A DNA stretch of 36,536 bases from Verrucomicrobiota bacterium (GTDB lineage Bacteria > Verrucomicrobiota > Verrucomicrobiia > Limisphaerales > CAIMTB01): positions 1 through 36,536 of the forward strand of contig CAUJJW010000156.1 of the NCBI GenBank assembly GCA_963205105.1, in the 5' to 3' direction. A program made the position numbers and the translations under genes. The notes beneath the pieces are model-generated. The model was given only the letters and a program-made list of their open reading frames with translations, was not told the origin of the DNA and searched no databases. Of the stretch, positions 8,009 through 15,330 are shown piece by piece. How positions within the stretch are numbered: position 1 is the stretch's first letter; every line of letters starts with the position of its first letter.

Positions 8009-9973
8009 GTGAACAAGGTCTTCTATGAGCTGAAATTCTCGGGAAAATTGCCCTCACCGGCCGGGGTGGGAATGCAAATCCTGCAATTAACCCAGCAGGA
8101 AGACTGCGGGCTCGACGAGATCACCAAAGTCGTACGGTCCGATCCCAGCCTCACCGGGCGCATTCTGAAGGTTGCGAACACCTTCACCAGTTCGCGCACC
8201 GGAGGCACCGCCCCTACCGCTCCCCCCCTCGAGGAAGCCGTCCTGAGAATTGGTTTCGCTTCCCTCCGCGATCTGGTCCTCGGCTTCTCCCTGATTTCAA
8301 ACAACCCCAAGGCGACCTGTCGGGCGTTCGATTATGGCGCTTTCTGGCATATCTCCCTCGGCCGCGCCGTCTCCGCCCAGTACCTCACCGAACTTGGCGG
8401 CCGTGGAGGTGGTTCCGAAAGTTATGTCTGCGGTCTCCTCTGTGGCATGGGCCGACTCGGACTCGCCGCATCCCACCCGGAACGTTACAGCCGCATTCTC
8501 GAATCCGAAGGAGCTGATGATCCGGAAACCCTGGTGTCGATGGAGACCCGGGAATTTGGCATCAACCACCGGGAATTGACCGATGCGCTCCTGGCCGACT
8601 GGGGTTTTCCCCAGCGCCTGGCCCGAGCCGCCGCCACCTATCAACAGGTCGTCTCAGGCGATTTCGCCGAGCCCGCCAACCTGAAGGTGCTGCGTCGAAC
8701 GTTGCAGGCTGCCGATGGAGTGGTCGCCGCCATCACCGCCAATCTGGTCACCGCCGACGCGCTCTCCGACACACTTCGCAATTCATTGAAGGAGTTGGAG
8801 ATCGAGGACACCCAGGTCGCCAACGCCCTGACGTCGATCCGCACCACCTGGAGGGAATGGGGCGCCTTGCTGAACGTAGCGGCTCCCAAACCGGTGGCTC
8901 GCCCCACCGCGGTCCCCGCCGAGCCCGAAACCGCCGCCAAGACAGTCGCCCGCAAGGACGGCGTCGCCGCCCGACCCTCCCCTCCGCCGCTGGAGCCTTC
9001 CGGTTCACCGGGCGCCAGCGTCCTGCTTCTGGAGTCCGACGACCGCATTGCCTCAGGATTCGAGGGATGGTTGCGCCGCGCCGGGCATAACGTGGTCCGA
9101 TCGAAAACCGTTCGCGATGCGTTGTCCATGGCGGTCACCCACGCACCCCAGATCGTCATTGCCCATGGGCAGACCGACGACACCGAGGCGCTGGAATTAT
9201 GCAAGGCGATGCGCAGTTTCGAGGCGGGGCGCATGACCTTTTTCCTGCTGGCCACCGCGAACTCCGATTCGCGCCGCCTGCTGACGGCGTTTGATGCGGG
9301 AGTGGACGATTATCTGCTTCTGCCCTGTGCTGAAGGTGACGGTCTGTTGCGCCTGCGCGCCGCCCAACGCGTGCTTCAACTCCGATCGCGTGTCGCGGCC
9401 CAGGAAAAGACCCTGCAACAGCACCTGGCGGAGTTGGCGGTGGCCAATCGCAAGCTGCATCGCGCCGCGATGACCGACGAATTGACGCAGCTGCCCAACC
9501 GCCGTTTTGCCGAGGAAACCATGCGCGACGGGTGGTCCGAGGCCTCCAAACAGGACGGGGACCTTTCGCTGATCGTCGGGGACATCGACCATTTCAAGAA
9601 GGTCAACGACACCCATGGACATCTGGTGGGCGACGTGGTGCTCGCTTCGGTGGCCCGGGTTTTCCGGCAGGAGGTCCGGTCGTGCGACGTGGCATGCCGT
9701 CTGGGAGGTGAGGAATTCCTGGTGATCTGTCCCAACACGGACCTCGTCGGGGCACGGAATTGTGCTGAACGACTGCGGGACAAGATCGCGAACAGCGCCA
9801 TCGAGGTTTCCGGCAAGAAGCACCAGGTGACCATCAGTCTCGGGGTCGCCACCCGCCGCAACGGCGGGGCGCCGGCGGCCTCGATTGAAACGCTGTTCAA
9901 GGCGGCTGATGACGCGGCCTACGAGTCCAAACGGGCGGGCCGCAACCGGGTCAGTGTCGGGCACACGGCGTGA
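8009..9973 (+). CDS. HDOD - pseudo-receiver - GGDEF diguanylate cyclase
   Basis: This 654-aa cytoplasmic protein starts at a GTG. An HDOD domain (about 10-200: LPSPAGVGMQILQLT, VVRSDPSLTGRILKVAN) is joined by an Ala/Pro-rich linker to a receiver-like domain (about 333-455). In that domain the phospho-acceptor position is His (PQIVIAH) and the usual Lys-Pro near the end is LLP, so phosphorylation is unlikely. The C-terminal GGDEF domain (about 490-650) looks active: DELTQLPNRR, GDIDHFKKVNDTHGH and the signature GGEEF at 566-570. An RxxD inhibitory site (RSCD) lies exactly five residues before it, so product feedback is expected. The predicted role is synthesis of cyclic-di-GMP from two GTP. 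It converges on an EAL gene and lies 2.9 kb from a secretion ATPase with a cyclic-di-GMP binding domain. Confidence 0.93.
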   Translation: MNKVFYELKFSGKLPSPAGVGMQILQLTQQEDCGLDEITKVVRSDPSLTGRILKVANTFTSSRTGGTAPTAPPLEEAVLRIGFASLRDLVLGFSLISNNPKATCRAFDYGAFWHISLGRAVSAQYLTELGGRGGGSESYVCGLLCGMGRLGLAASHPERYSRILESEGADDPETLVSMETREFGINHRELTDALLADWGFPQRLARAAATYQQVVSGDFAEPANLKVLRRTLQAADGVVAAITANLVTADALSDTLRNSLKELEIEDTQVANALTSIRTTWREWGALLNVAAPKPVARPTAVPAEPETAAKTVARKDGVAARPSPPPLEPSGSPGASVLLLESDDRIASGFEGWLRRAGHNVVRSKTVRDALSMAVTHAPQIVIAHGQTDDTEALELCKAMRSFEAGRMTFFLLATANSDSRRLLTAFDAGVDDYLLLPCAEGDGLLRLRAAQRVLQLRSRVAAQEKTLQQHLAELAVANRKLHRAAMTDELTQLPNRRFAEETMRDGWSEASKQDGDLSLIVGDIDHFKKVNDTHGHLVGDVVLASVARVFRQEVRSCDVACRLGGEEFLVICPNTDLVGARNCAERLRDKIANSAIEVSGKKHQVTISLGVATRRNGGAPAASIETLFKAADDAAYESKRAGRNRVSVGHTA

Positions 9974-9992
9974 TGCGGTGCAGGTTCGGGGA

Positions 9993-10052
9993 GGGATTCC
10001 GGGGGGCGAGACGCCCCCCTCTACGGCAGGCGGGACGCCCGCCGCTACGGAG
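9993..10052. repeat. Double-hairpin repeat, copy 3
   Basis: It has the two-hairpin layout GGGGGGCG AGA CGCCCCCC, then GGCGGG ACG CCCGCC, starting 20 bp after the stop of the GGDEF gene. Confidence 0.85.
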
Positions 10053-10077
10053 GCCCGGAGGGCCGAAAGAACGGTAG

Positions 10078-10097
10078 CCCATGGCGTAAGCCATGGG
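10078..10097. repeat. Hairpin CCCATGGC/GCCATGGG
   Basis: A perfect 8-bp stem closes a GTAA loop (CCCATGGC at 10078-10085, GCCATGGG at 10090-10097). It is preceded by GTAG and resembles the hairpin at 10246-10263 in layout. Confidence 0.65.
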
Positions 10098-10119
10098 TGT
10101 GGCGTTGCATTGGATTTCG

Positions 10120-10221
10120 AGCCCCGGAGGGGCGATCAGAATTGGCCGAGTTGGGGTTGGTATTGTGGGGAACGCAGGATGTTCTGCCCGCCCCTGCTTT
10201 TCTGATCGCCCCTCCGGGGCT
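10120..10221. repeat. 102-bp element with 22-bp perfect inverted ends
   Basis: The 22 bases at 10120-10141 (AGCCCCGGAGGGG then CGATCAGAA) are the exact reverse complement of 10200-10221. The 58-bp core shows no coding potential. The layout is that of a small non-autonomous palindromic element; no target-site duplication is obvious. Confidence 0.75.
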
Positions 10222-10245
10222 TCTGCTTTTTTGGGGGCCGTGTCC

Positions 10246-10281
10246 CCACGGCTCACGCCGTGGGCTAGGGTCTTGCCGCCC
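10246..10281. repeat. CCACGGC hairpin repeat, copy 1
   Basis: CCACGGC TCAC GCCGTGG forms a 7-bp stem. It is followed by GCTAGGGTCTTGCCGCCCCG, which recurs almost unchanged at 28006-28044. Confidence 0.6.
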
Positions 10282-10360
10282 CGTCCGGTGCTGAGAGTGA
10301 CGGTTCACGGGAAGGAACGTTTTCCAGAAATTGGACACGTATTGGGACCTTGAACCCGGA

Positions 10361-10420
10361 GGGATTCCGGGGGGCGAGACGCCCCCCTCTACGGCAGGCG
10401 GGACGCCCGCCGCTACGGAG
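10361..10420. repeat. Double-hairpin repeat, copy 4
   Basis: Another copy of the two-hairpin unit, preceded by a remnant of the GGTTCATGG palindrome (CCTTGAACCC near 10349). It lies just beyond the 3' end of the EAL gene. Confidence 0.85.
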
Positions 10421-10462
10421 GACCATTGGGGCGTTCCGCCCTGTGCGGGGCGGGGAATGCTC

Positions 10463-12520
10463 TCAACCCTTGGCGCTGGCGGGCGTCGGGGCGGGTTGGC
10501 GAGGGTGACGTTGGAGGAACTGAAGGCTGGCCTCGGCGCTGAGCGGGGGTGAGTAGAAGTACCCTTGAAGCTTGTCCGTACCGATTTCCTGGAGAATTGC
10601 CCCCAACGTGGCGTCTTCGATGCCCTCGGCCACCGATTCCAGTCCCAGGGTGTCGCACATTCCCAGAATCGCCTTCACCACGTGGCGCCCTCGCGGGGAT
10701 TGAGCCTTCCGGCTCAGGCTCATGTTGACCTTGAGTTCATGGAACGGAAGGTCGGTGACCACATCGAACGTCGAGTGGCCGGAACCGAAATCGTCGATGG
10801 AGAGCCTGAAACCCGCGGCGGCGAGGCGTTCCAGGGTGTCACGGCAGGCCCGATCATGAAGAAGGGACTGGCGCTCGGTGGCCTCCATGATGATCCAGCC
10901 GGGGGCGAGTTGGCGCTCCGTGGCAAGCTGGTGCATGGCATCGGCAAAGCTCGGCTCCCAGAGCTGCCGTTTGGAGATGTTGAGGGAAACGGTGACCAGA
11001 TGCCCCGCCTTCCGCCAGACGGCGAGTTGCTGGAAGACCATGTCCGCCATTTGCCGTCCGACCTCTGCGATGAGTCCGCGGGCCTCGGCGATGGGGATGA
11101 AGCGGTCGGGGGGGATCCAGCCGAGATCCTGGTCGTGCCAGCGGACGAGAGCTTCGAAGCCGGCCACGGCTCCCGTGCTGGCGGCGATGATCGGCTGGTA
11201 CTGGGCGTGAAGCTGCCGCGTCTGCAAGGCACCCATGAGACGGGGCAGAAGCCGAACCGCCCCGATCATGGGGTTGGCTCCGACGGCAGCCGGGTAGTCG
11301 CGCCAGCAATTGCGGCCGGAGTTCTTCGCTTCGGCCAGAGCCTGGTCCGCCCGTTCGACCAGGGACTGTTCGGAGTCCGCATCGTCCGGGAAGAGGGCGA
11401 AGCCCATGCTCAGGGTGAAACGGACCCCGATACCGGCGTCGTCGCCGGCCTGCTGGGCGGCACGGATGAATCGGGAACAGGTGACGCCGGCTGTTTCGCG
11501 GCTGCCGATCCCCTGAAGCACGAGAATGAAGCCGTCACCGTTGTCGCGCAGCACGGAGTCGCCCACGCGGACTTCGTCACGCAGGGATTCACCCACCAGG
11601 ATGATCAGCTGATCGCCGACACTATGACCATAGGCGTCGTTGATGTCGGCGCAGTTGTCGATGTTGACCTTGACGAGCGCGACGAGGGTGCCGGTGATGC
11701 GGGCGTGTTTGAGAGCCTGGCCGAGGCGATTGGCCAGGAGAGCCTGGGTGGGGAGGCCGGTCAGACTATCCCGAGTGGTGTGGCCGACGACGGACGTGCG
11801 GGACGTGTCCGGCTCGGGATGGAGCGCCGGGAGGTCGGAGACGTTGTGTCCGTACAGACAGACGTCCCCGCCATCGAGCCCGACCGCCATGAACGAATAG
11901 GTCTGTTCACCACAGGCGATTTCGGCGCGCTTGGGTTTTCCCTGCTTTCTTGCCGATGCCGCGAGATGCCGCAGGGCTGACGGTGCGGGGCGACCCGCCA
12001 CCCAACCCCAGGTCTCCAAAAGCGGAATGGACGCCAGGTTCGCGTGAATGAGAACGCCGCTCGAGGTCAGTTCGACGATCGGATGCGGGCTGTCGGCGGG
12101 AATGCGGGAAATGCGTTTGATCTGAGCCGCCTCATCGTGCCGACGTTCCAAAGTGCGACGGGCGACCAGCAGGCGGGTCGTCACTTCCTCGGCGCGGATG
12201 GGATGGGAGAGCACATCATCCGCATCACCGTCCCAGGCTCCGCTGTCGGATTCCGCCGAGGCGATGGCATCGAGCTGGCCGATCGCGATCAGGTACGGCG
12301 GCGTCATCGGGCCGGACATGCGGATCTTGCGGAACACGTCGGTGCCTTCCCGCTCCCGGGAGGCTGCTTCGGCGATGACCACGTCCGGACGAATTTCCGC
12401 GAGCCCAGCCAGGGCTGAGGCGCCATCGGCGAACTCCGCGACGGAATGCCCCCCATGTCGGAGGATTTCCTGGAGTTCGGCCCTGCGCGAGGCGTCGGGG
12501 TCTACAAGGAGAATGTTCAT
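10463..12520 (-). CDS. Pseudo-receiver - PAS-like - degenerate GGDEF - EAL protein
   Basis: This 685-aa cytoplasmic protein has an N-terminal receiver fold (1-115) in which the phospho-acceptor Asp is replaced by Glu (E51 in PDVVIAE) and the switch Lys by His (H106 in LSHP). A PAS-like sensor region (about 140-230) follows. The GGDEF domain (about 245-415) is degenerate: its signature reads NGDGF (327-331), so it should not make cyclic-di-GMP but may still bind GTP. The C-terminal EAL domain (about 430-670) keeps the expected catalytic and metal-binding elements: GFEALVRW (E456), SLNISKRQL, MEATE, SIDDFGSGHS, ELKVN, AEGIED and QGYFYSPP. The predicted activity is hydrolysis of cyclic-di-GMP to pGpG, opposing the convergent GGDEF protein. 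Glu at the receiver site could mimic a constantly phosphorylated state. Confidence 0.92.
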   Translation of the reverse strand: MNILLVDPDASRRAELQEILRHGGHSVAEFADGASALAGLAEIRPDVVIAEAASREREGTDVFRKIRMSGPMTPPYLIAIGQLDAIASAESDSGAWDGDADDVLSHPIRAEEVTTRLLVARRTLERRHDEAAQIKRISRIPADSPHPIVELTSSGVLIHANLASIPLLETWGWVAGRPAPSALRHLAASARKQGKPKRAEIACGEQTYSFMAVGLDGGDVCLYGHNVSDLPALHPEPDTSRTSVVGHTTRDSLTGLPTQALLANRLGQALKHARITGTLVALVKVNIDNCADINDAYGHSVGDQLIILVGESLRDEVRVGDSVLRDNGDGFILVLQGIGSRETAGVTCSRFIRAAQQAGDDAGIGVRFTLSMGFALFPDDADSEQSLVERADQALAEAKNSGRNCWRDYPAAVGANPMIGAVRLLPRLMGALQTRQLHAQYQPIIAASTGAVAGFEALVRWHDQDLGWIPPDRFIPIAEARGLIAEVGRQMADMVFQQLAVWRKAGHLVTVSLNISKRQLWEPSFADAMHQLATERQLAPGWIIMEATERQSLLHDRACRDTLERLAAAGFRLSIDDFGSGHSTFDVVTDLPFHELKVNMSLSRKAQSPRGRHVVKAILGMCDTLGLESVAEGIEDATLGAILQEIGTDKLQGYFYSPPLSAEASLQFLQRHPRQPAPTPASAKG

Positions 12521-12823
12521 GCCTTACGCTTGGGGGGCGCACGACCCGACACCCGAGCCGGGTGCGCGTGACCGCGCCATGTCGCGTCCCATCACCTGCG
12601 TTCATCGGCTGGTACGGCATTTTGATTAAGCCGGTGGGGATGGCAGCTGCCCGAAGGAAGAGTCGATTGGGACGCTGGAAAGAGCTGGGGGCGCAAAGAA
12701 GTCCAACATGAAGCGAAAATTTTCCTACAGGTTTTTCCGCCCACGTCGATCTGCCATCCGAAGCGGGAATCGGTGCCTCTACGTACCGTCGGCAATAAGT
12801 TCCCATTAGCCTCCTGAACGACC
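12521..12823. other. Divergent promoter region, EAL gene and pseudopilin
   Basis: About 300 bp separate the start of the EAL gene from the start of the first secretion gene, so promoters for both should lie here. An AT-rich patch with a perfect 10-bp palindrome (GAAAATTTTC, 12715-12724) stands out against the GC-rich surroundings. No clear -35/-10 pair, Shine-Dalgarno or RNA gene is evident. Confidence 0.45.
12715..12724. promoter_or_regulatory. AT-rich palindrome, possible operator
   Basis: GAAAATTTTC is a perfect 10-bp palindrome about 100 bp ahead of the first pseudopilin gene, in the shared upstream region with the EAL gene. A regulatory role is only a guess from position. Confidence 0.2.
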
Positions 12824-13477
12824 ATGAAGATTGAACGGCGAACACAGTATCAACAGGGATTCACTTTAGTGGAAATCATTGGCGTCGTGGCCCTAATCGC
12901 CGTGCTAGCGGCCGTTCTGGCCCCACGCGTCACCAGCGTCATCGGGCGCGGGAAAATCAACAGCACGTCGCAGGGCATCGCGGGTCTGAAGACGGCGACG
13001 ATGGATTACATTGCCGCTAATTCCTCCCTTCCGGTGCGGGCTGGGACCGCGGCCACGAATGCGGCGGTGGCAACAGGCCGGTTCGACGCCGACCTGGTGG
13101 CGGGCGGTTTCACGGAGAAGCTTTTTTCGTGCGCCATCGGTTCACAGACCTTTGACTCCAGCGCGCTGACGGGCCGGACGCATGTTCGATCCCTGGCAGC
13201 CATGGTTTCAAAGACGGTCTCGAAGCTGTCCAGTGACTACGGCGGGGATTGCTTCGACTTGGATCGGGACGCGGCGACGGCGGACTTCAGTGCGGTGCAA
13301 AAAGTCGTGTCGCTGTTCATTCCCGAAGTGGCCATCTCGGACGCGGTGGCTTTGAACAAGCTGCTGGATGGCGACGTGAACAGTGATTCCTCAGAAGACA
13401 CGATTGGGCGCTGCATCTATCCGGCGGCGGATGATGAGGGCAAGACCACGGTGTACATATACGTGGCTCATTACTGA
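12824..13477 (+). CDS. Type II secretion-like pseudopilin (GspG-like)
   Basis: This 217-aa protein has a canonical type III (prepilin) signal: 12 residues ending in Gly, then FTLVEIIGVVALIAVLAAV with Glu at +5, cleaved by prepilin peptidase. After the hydrophobic helix it continues as a globular domain with RGKINSTSQGIAGLKTATMDYIAAN, as in the alpha-spine of major pseudopilins. The C-terminal part is Asp-rich (GDVNSDSSEDTIG), which could bind calcium as GspG does. Major pseudopilins are usually about 140-150 aa, so this one is long. It is the first gene of the secretion cluster, separated from gspE by a 165-bp structured leader. Confidence 0.88.
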   Translation: MKIERRTQYQQGFTLVEIIGVVALIAVLAAVLAPRVTSVIGRGKINSTSQGIAGLKTATMDYIAANSSLPVRAGTAATNAAVATGRFDADLVAGGFTEKLFSCAIGSQTFDSSALTGRTHVRSLAAMVSKTVSKLSSDYGGDCFDLDRDAATADFSAVQKVVSLFIPEVAISDAVALNKLLDGDVNSDSSEDTIGRCIYPAADDEGKTTVYIYVAHY

Positions 13478-13574
13478 GGAGGACGGAACGGCAACCTGCG
13501 GGCGTTCAGCCGCTGGACCTCATCTGGAGAGAAGTCATTTCCAGTTAAGTCGCAGCTCAGGCCGATCGGCCGTG

Positions 13575-13634
13575 GGCAAGCCACCGTCCCCAATGCGATC
13601 AAGGTCGCATGGCGGACGGAATCGGCTTCTTGCC
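13575..13634 (+). promoter_or_regulatory. Long structured leader hairpin before gspE
   Basis: Three stacked stems face each other: GGCAAGCC (13575-13582) with GGCTTCTTGCC (13624-13634, bulged), CCGTCC (13584-13589) with GGACGG (13614-13619), and ATGCGA (13593-13598) with TCGCAT (13605-13610) around the loop TCAAGG. The structure ends 8 nt before the gspE ATG, where no Shine-Dalgarno is visible, and no T-run follows. It could tune translation or processing between the first pseudopilin and gspE. It does not match the cyclic-di-GMP riboswitch consensus well enough to claim one. Confidence 0.5.
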
Positions 13635-13642
13635 ATACATCC

Positions 13643-15316
13643 ATGCCGCTTGCTGCGCCTCCATCCCGTCTTGGCGACTGGTTGCTCGATCAGGGTTACC
13701 TGAGCGAGAACCAGCTCGACCTGGCCCTGCGCGAACAGAAGCGGGGTCGCAAGCTTCTGGGTGAGGCACTGATCGAGTTGGGGTTCGTCACTCAGGAGAC
13801 GCTCTCCCGCTTTCTCGCCCGCAAGACCCAGACCGAGAACATCAGCGTCACCCGTGTGCAGGTGCTGCGGGAGGTTCTCGACCTTGTTCCCGAGGACCTC
13901 GCACGTCGACTGGTGGCTCTGCCGATCTCCCGTGATGGCAACGTGCTCACCGTTGCGATCTCGGATCCCCTCAACGTCACCGCCTTCGATCTGCTCGAAC
14001 ACACCACGCTGCTCCAGATCACGCTGGTTGCGGCAGGGCACGGCGAGATTCTGCAGGCGATCGATCGCCTCTACGAATCGGGTCAGACGGTCGGCCAGCT
14101 GGTCGACGAACTGCTGCGGCTGGACGGCGAGGAACTGGCCGGTGCGACCGAGCGCGACGCGCCCACCATCCGGCTCGCCAACCGGATTCTCAACGAAGCC
14201 GTCACCTCCGGTGCCAGCGACATCCACATTCATCCCGAGGAGAAGATCCTCCGCATCCGTTTCCGGCGGGATGGCATGCTCGAACCTGGCTACCTGGTGC
14301 CCAAGGCCATCCAACCCGCCTTGACCGCCCGTTTCAAAATCCTGGGTGGCATGGACATCGCCGAATCGCGTCGCAGTCAGGGCGGGCGGGGAACCGTGAT
14401 CATCGCCGGACGCGATGTGGGGCTGCGGTTCTCCAGCCTTCCCACCGCGTTTGGCGAGAGCCTGGTCATCCGTGTGCTGGATCGACGGAGCGTCAGCCTG
14501 ACTCTTGGTTCGCTGGGTTTTGCTCCCGACATCGAGGAGAGCTTCGGGCGCATGCTGGACAAGCCCCACGGCATGATCCTGGTCACCGGCCCAACCGGGA
14601 GCGGCAAGACGACCTCGCTCTACACGGCGCTTGGCATGATCAACGCCGCCACCACCTCCATCTTCACGCTGGAGGATCCCATCGAGTACCAGCTGCCGTT
14701 TGTCCGACAGACCCAGATCAACGAGGCTGTCGGGCTGACCTTTGCGGACGGACTTCGCACGCTGCTCCGACAGGATCCCGACGTCATCCTGGTCGGTGAG
14801 ACCCGCGACACGGAGACCGCCCAGTTGATGGTGAGGGCGGCGCTCACGGGGCATCTTGTCTTTTCCACCCTTCACACCAACGACGCCCTCGGAGCCATTC
14901 CGCGCCTGGTGGATCTTGGGGTGGCGCCCTTCCTCCTTGGCCCAACCCTGATCGGCGTTTTGGGCCAGCGTCTGGTGCGCAAGATCTGCCCGAAGTGCCG
15001 CGAACCGGTGTCGAATGCGACCATCACTCCCGAGGCTCTGAACGTCGCGACGCCTTGGCTGAAGTCCGCCACGTTGCAGCATGGAAGAGGCTGTCCGCAC
15101 TGCCACGGGTCGGGCTTCAACGGGCGTGTCGGCATCCACGAACTGGTGGTGGTCGATGCCCTCATGCGCGGCGCCATCGCCGCCGGCGCGGACCAGGCAA
15201 CCCTGGTGGACATGGCGCGGAAGAACGGGTTTCGGACCCTGCTGGAGGACGGCCTTCAGAAGGCGGCGCAAGGGATCACGACGGTCGAGGAGGTGATTCG
15301 GACCGCGGGGGTCTGA
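13643..15316 (+). CDS. gspE: Secretion/pilus assembly ATPase GspE with MshEN domain
   Basis: This 557-aa cytoplasmic hexameric ATPase powers pseudopilus assembly. The N-terminus carries the tandem 24-residue MshEN motif known to bind cyclic-di-GMP: RLGDWLLDQGYLSENQLD... (9-32), a five-residue spacer, then LLGEALIELGFVTQETLS... (38-61). The final Gln of the second motif is Lys here. The ATPase core has Walker A GPTGSGKT (316-323), an Asp box region (FTLEDPIEYQ), Walker B DPDVILVGE (378-386) and a His box (GHLVFSTLHTNDALG). The zinc-binding tetracysteine is present (C449, C452, C484, C487). Length is normal for GspE/PilB/MshE. It could equally be named pilB; I favour gspE because a fused GspL-like gene and a GspC-like gene follow. 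GspF begins 14 nt downstream. Confidence 0.95.
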   Translation: MPLAAPPSRLGDWLLDQGYLSENQLDLALREQKRGRKLLGEALIELGFVTQETLSRFLARKTQTENISVTRVQVLREVLDLVPEDLARRLVALPISRDGNVLTVAISDPLNVTAFDLLEHTTLLQITLVAAGHGEILQAIDRLYESGQTVGQLVDELLRLDGEELAGATERDAPTIRLANRILNEAVTSGASDIHIHPEEKILRIRFRRDGMLEPGYLVPKAIQPALTARFKILGGMDIAESRRSQGGRGTVIIAGRDVGLRFSSLPTAFGESLVIRVLDRRSVSLTLGSLGFAPDIEESFGRMLDKPHGMILVTGPTGSGKTTSLYTALGMINAATTSIFTLEDPIEYQLPFVRQTQINEAVGLTFADGLRTLLRQDPDVILVGETRDTETAQLMVRAALTGHLVFSTLHTNDALGAIPRLVDLGVAPFLLGPTLIGVLGQRLVRKICPKCREPVSNATITPEALNVATPWLKSATLQHGRGCPHCHGSGFNGRVGIHELVVVDALMRGAIAAGADQATLVDMARKNGFRTLLEDGLQKAAQGITTVEEVIRTAGV

Positions 15317-15330
15317 CGTTGGATACCACC

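Larger units (their letters stand above)
9974..10462. other. Repeat-only intergenic array between convergent genes
   Basis: The stretch between the 3' ends of the two cyclic-di-GMP genes contains, in order: a double-hairpin repeat, a CCCATGGC hairpin, a 102-bp element with 22-bp inverted ends, a CCACGGC hairpin and a second double-hairpin repeat. No gene is supported. The hairpins may help end transcription from both sides, but none is followed by a convincing T-run. Confidence 0.7.

Noticed and set aside
10120..10221. Insertion sequence
   Set aside because: Perfect inverted ends are present but the core is only 58 bp with no transposase, so it is listed as a small palindromic element.
13478..13642. 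Cyclic-di-GMP (GEMM) riboswitch before gspE
   Set aside because: GGGCAAGCC and TTGCC recall parts of the motif, but the conserved GACGCAAAGCC segment, the tetraloop helix and the overall spacing are missing; only a structured hairpin is claimed.
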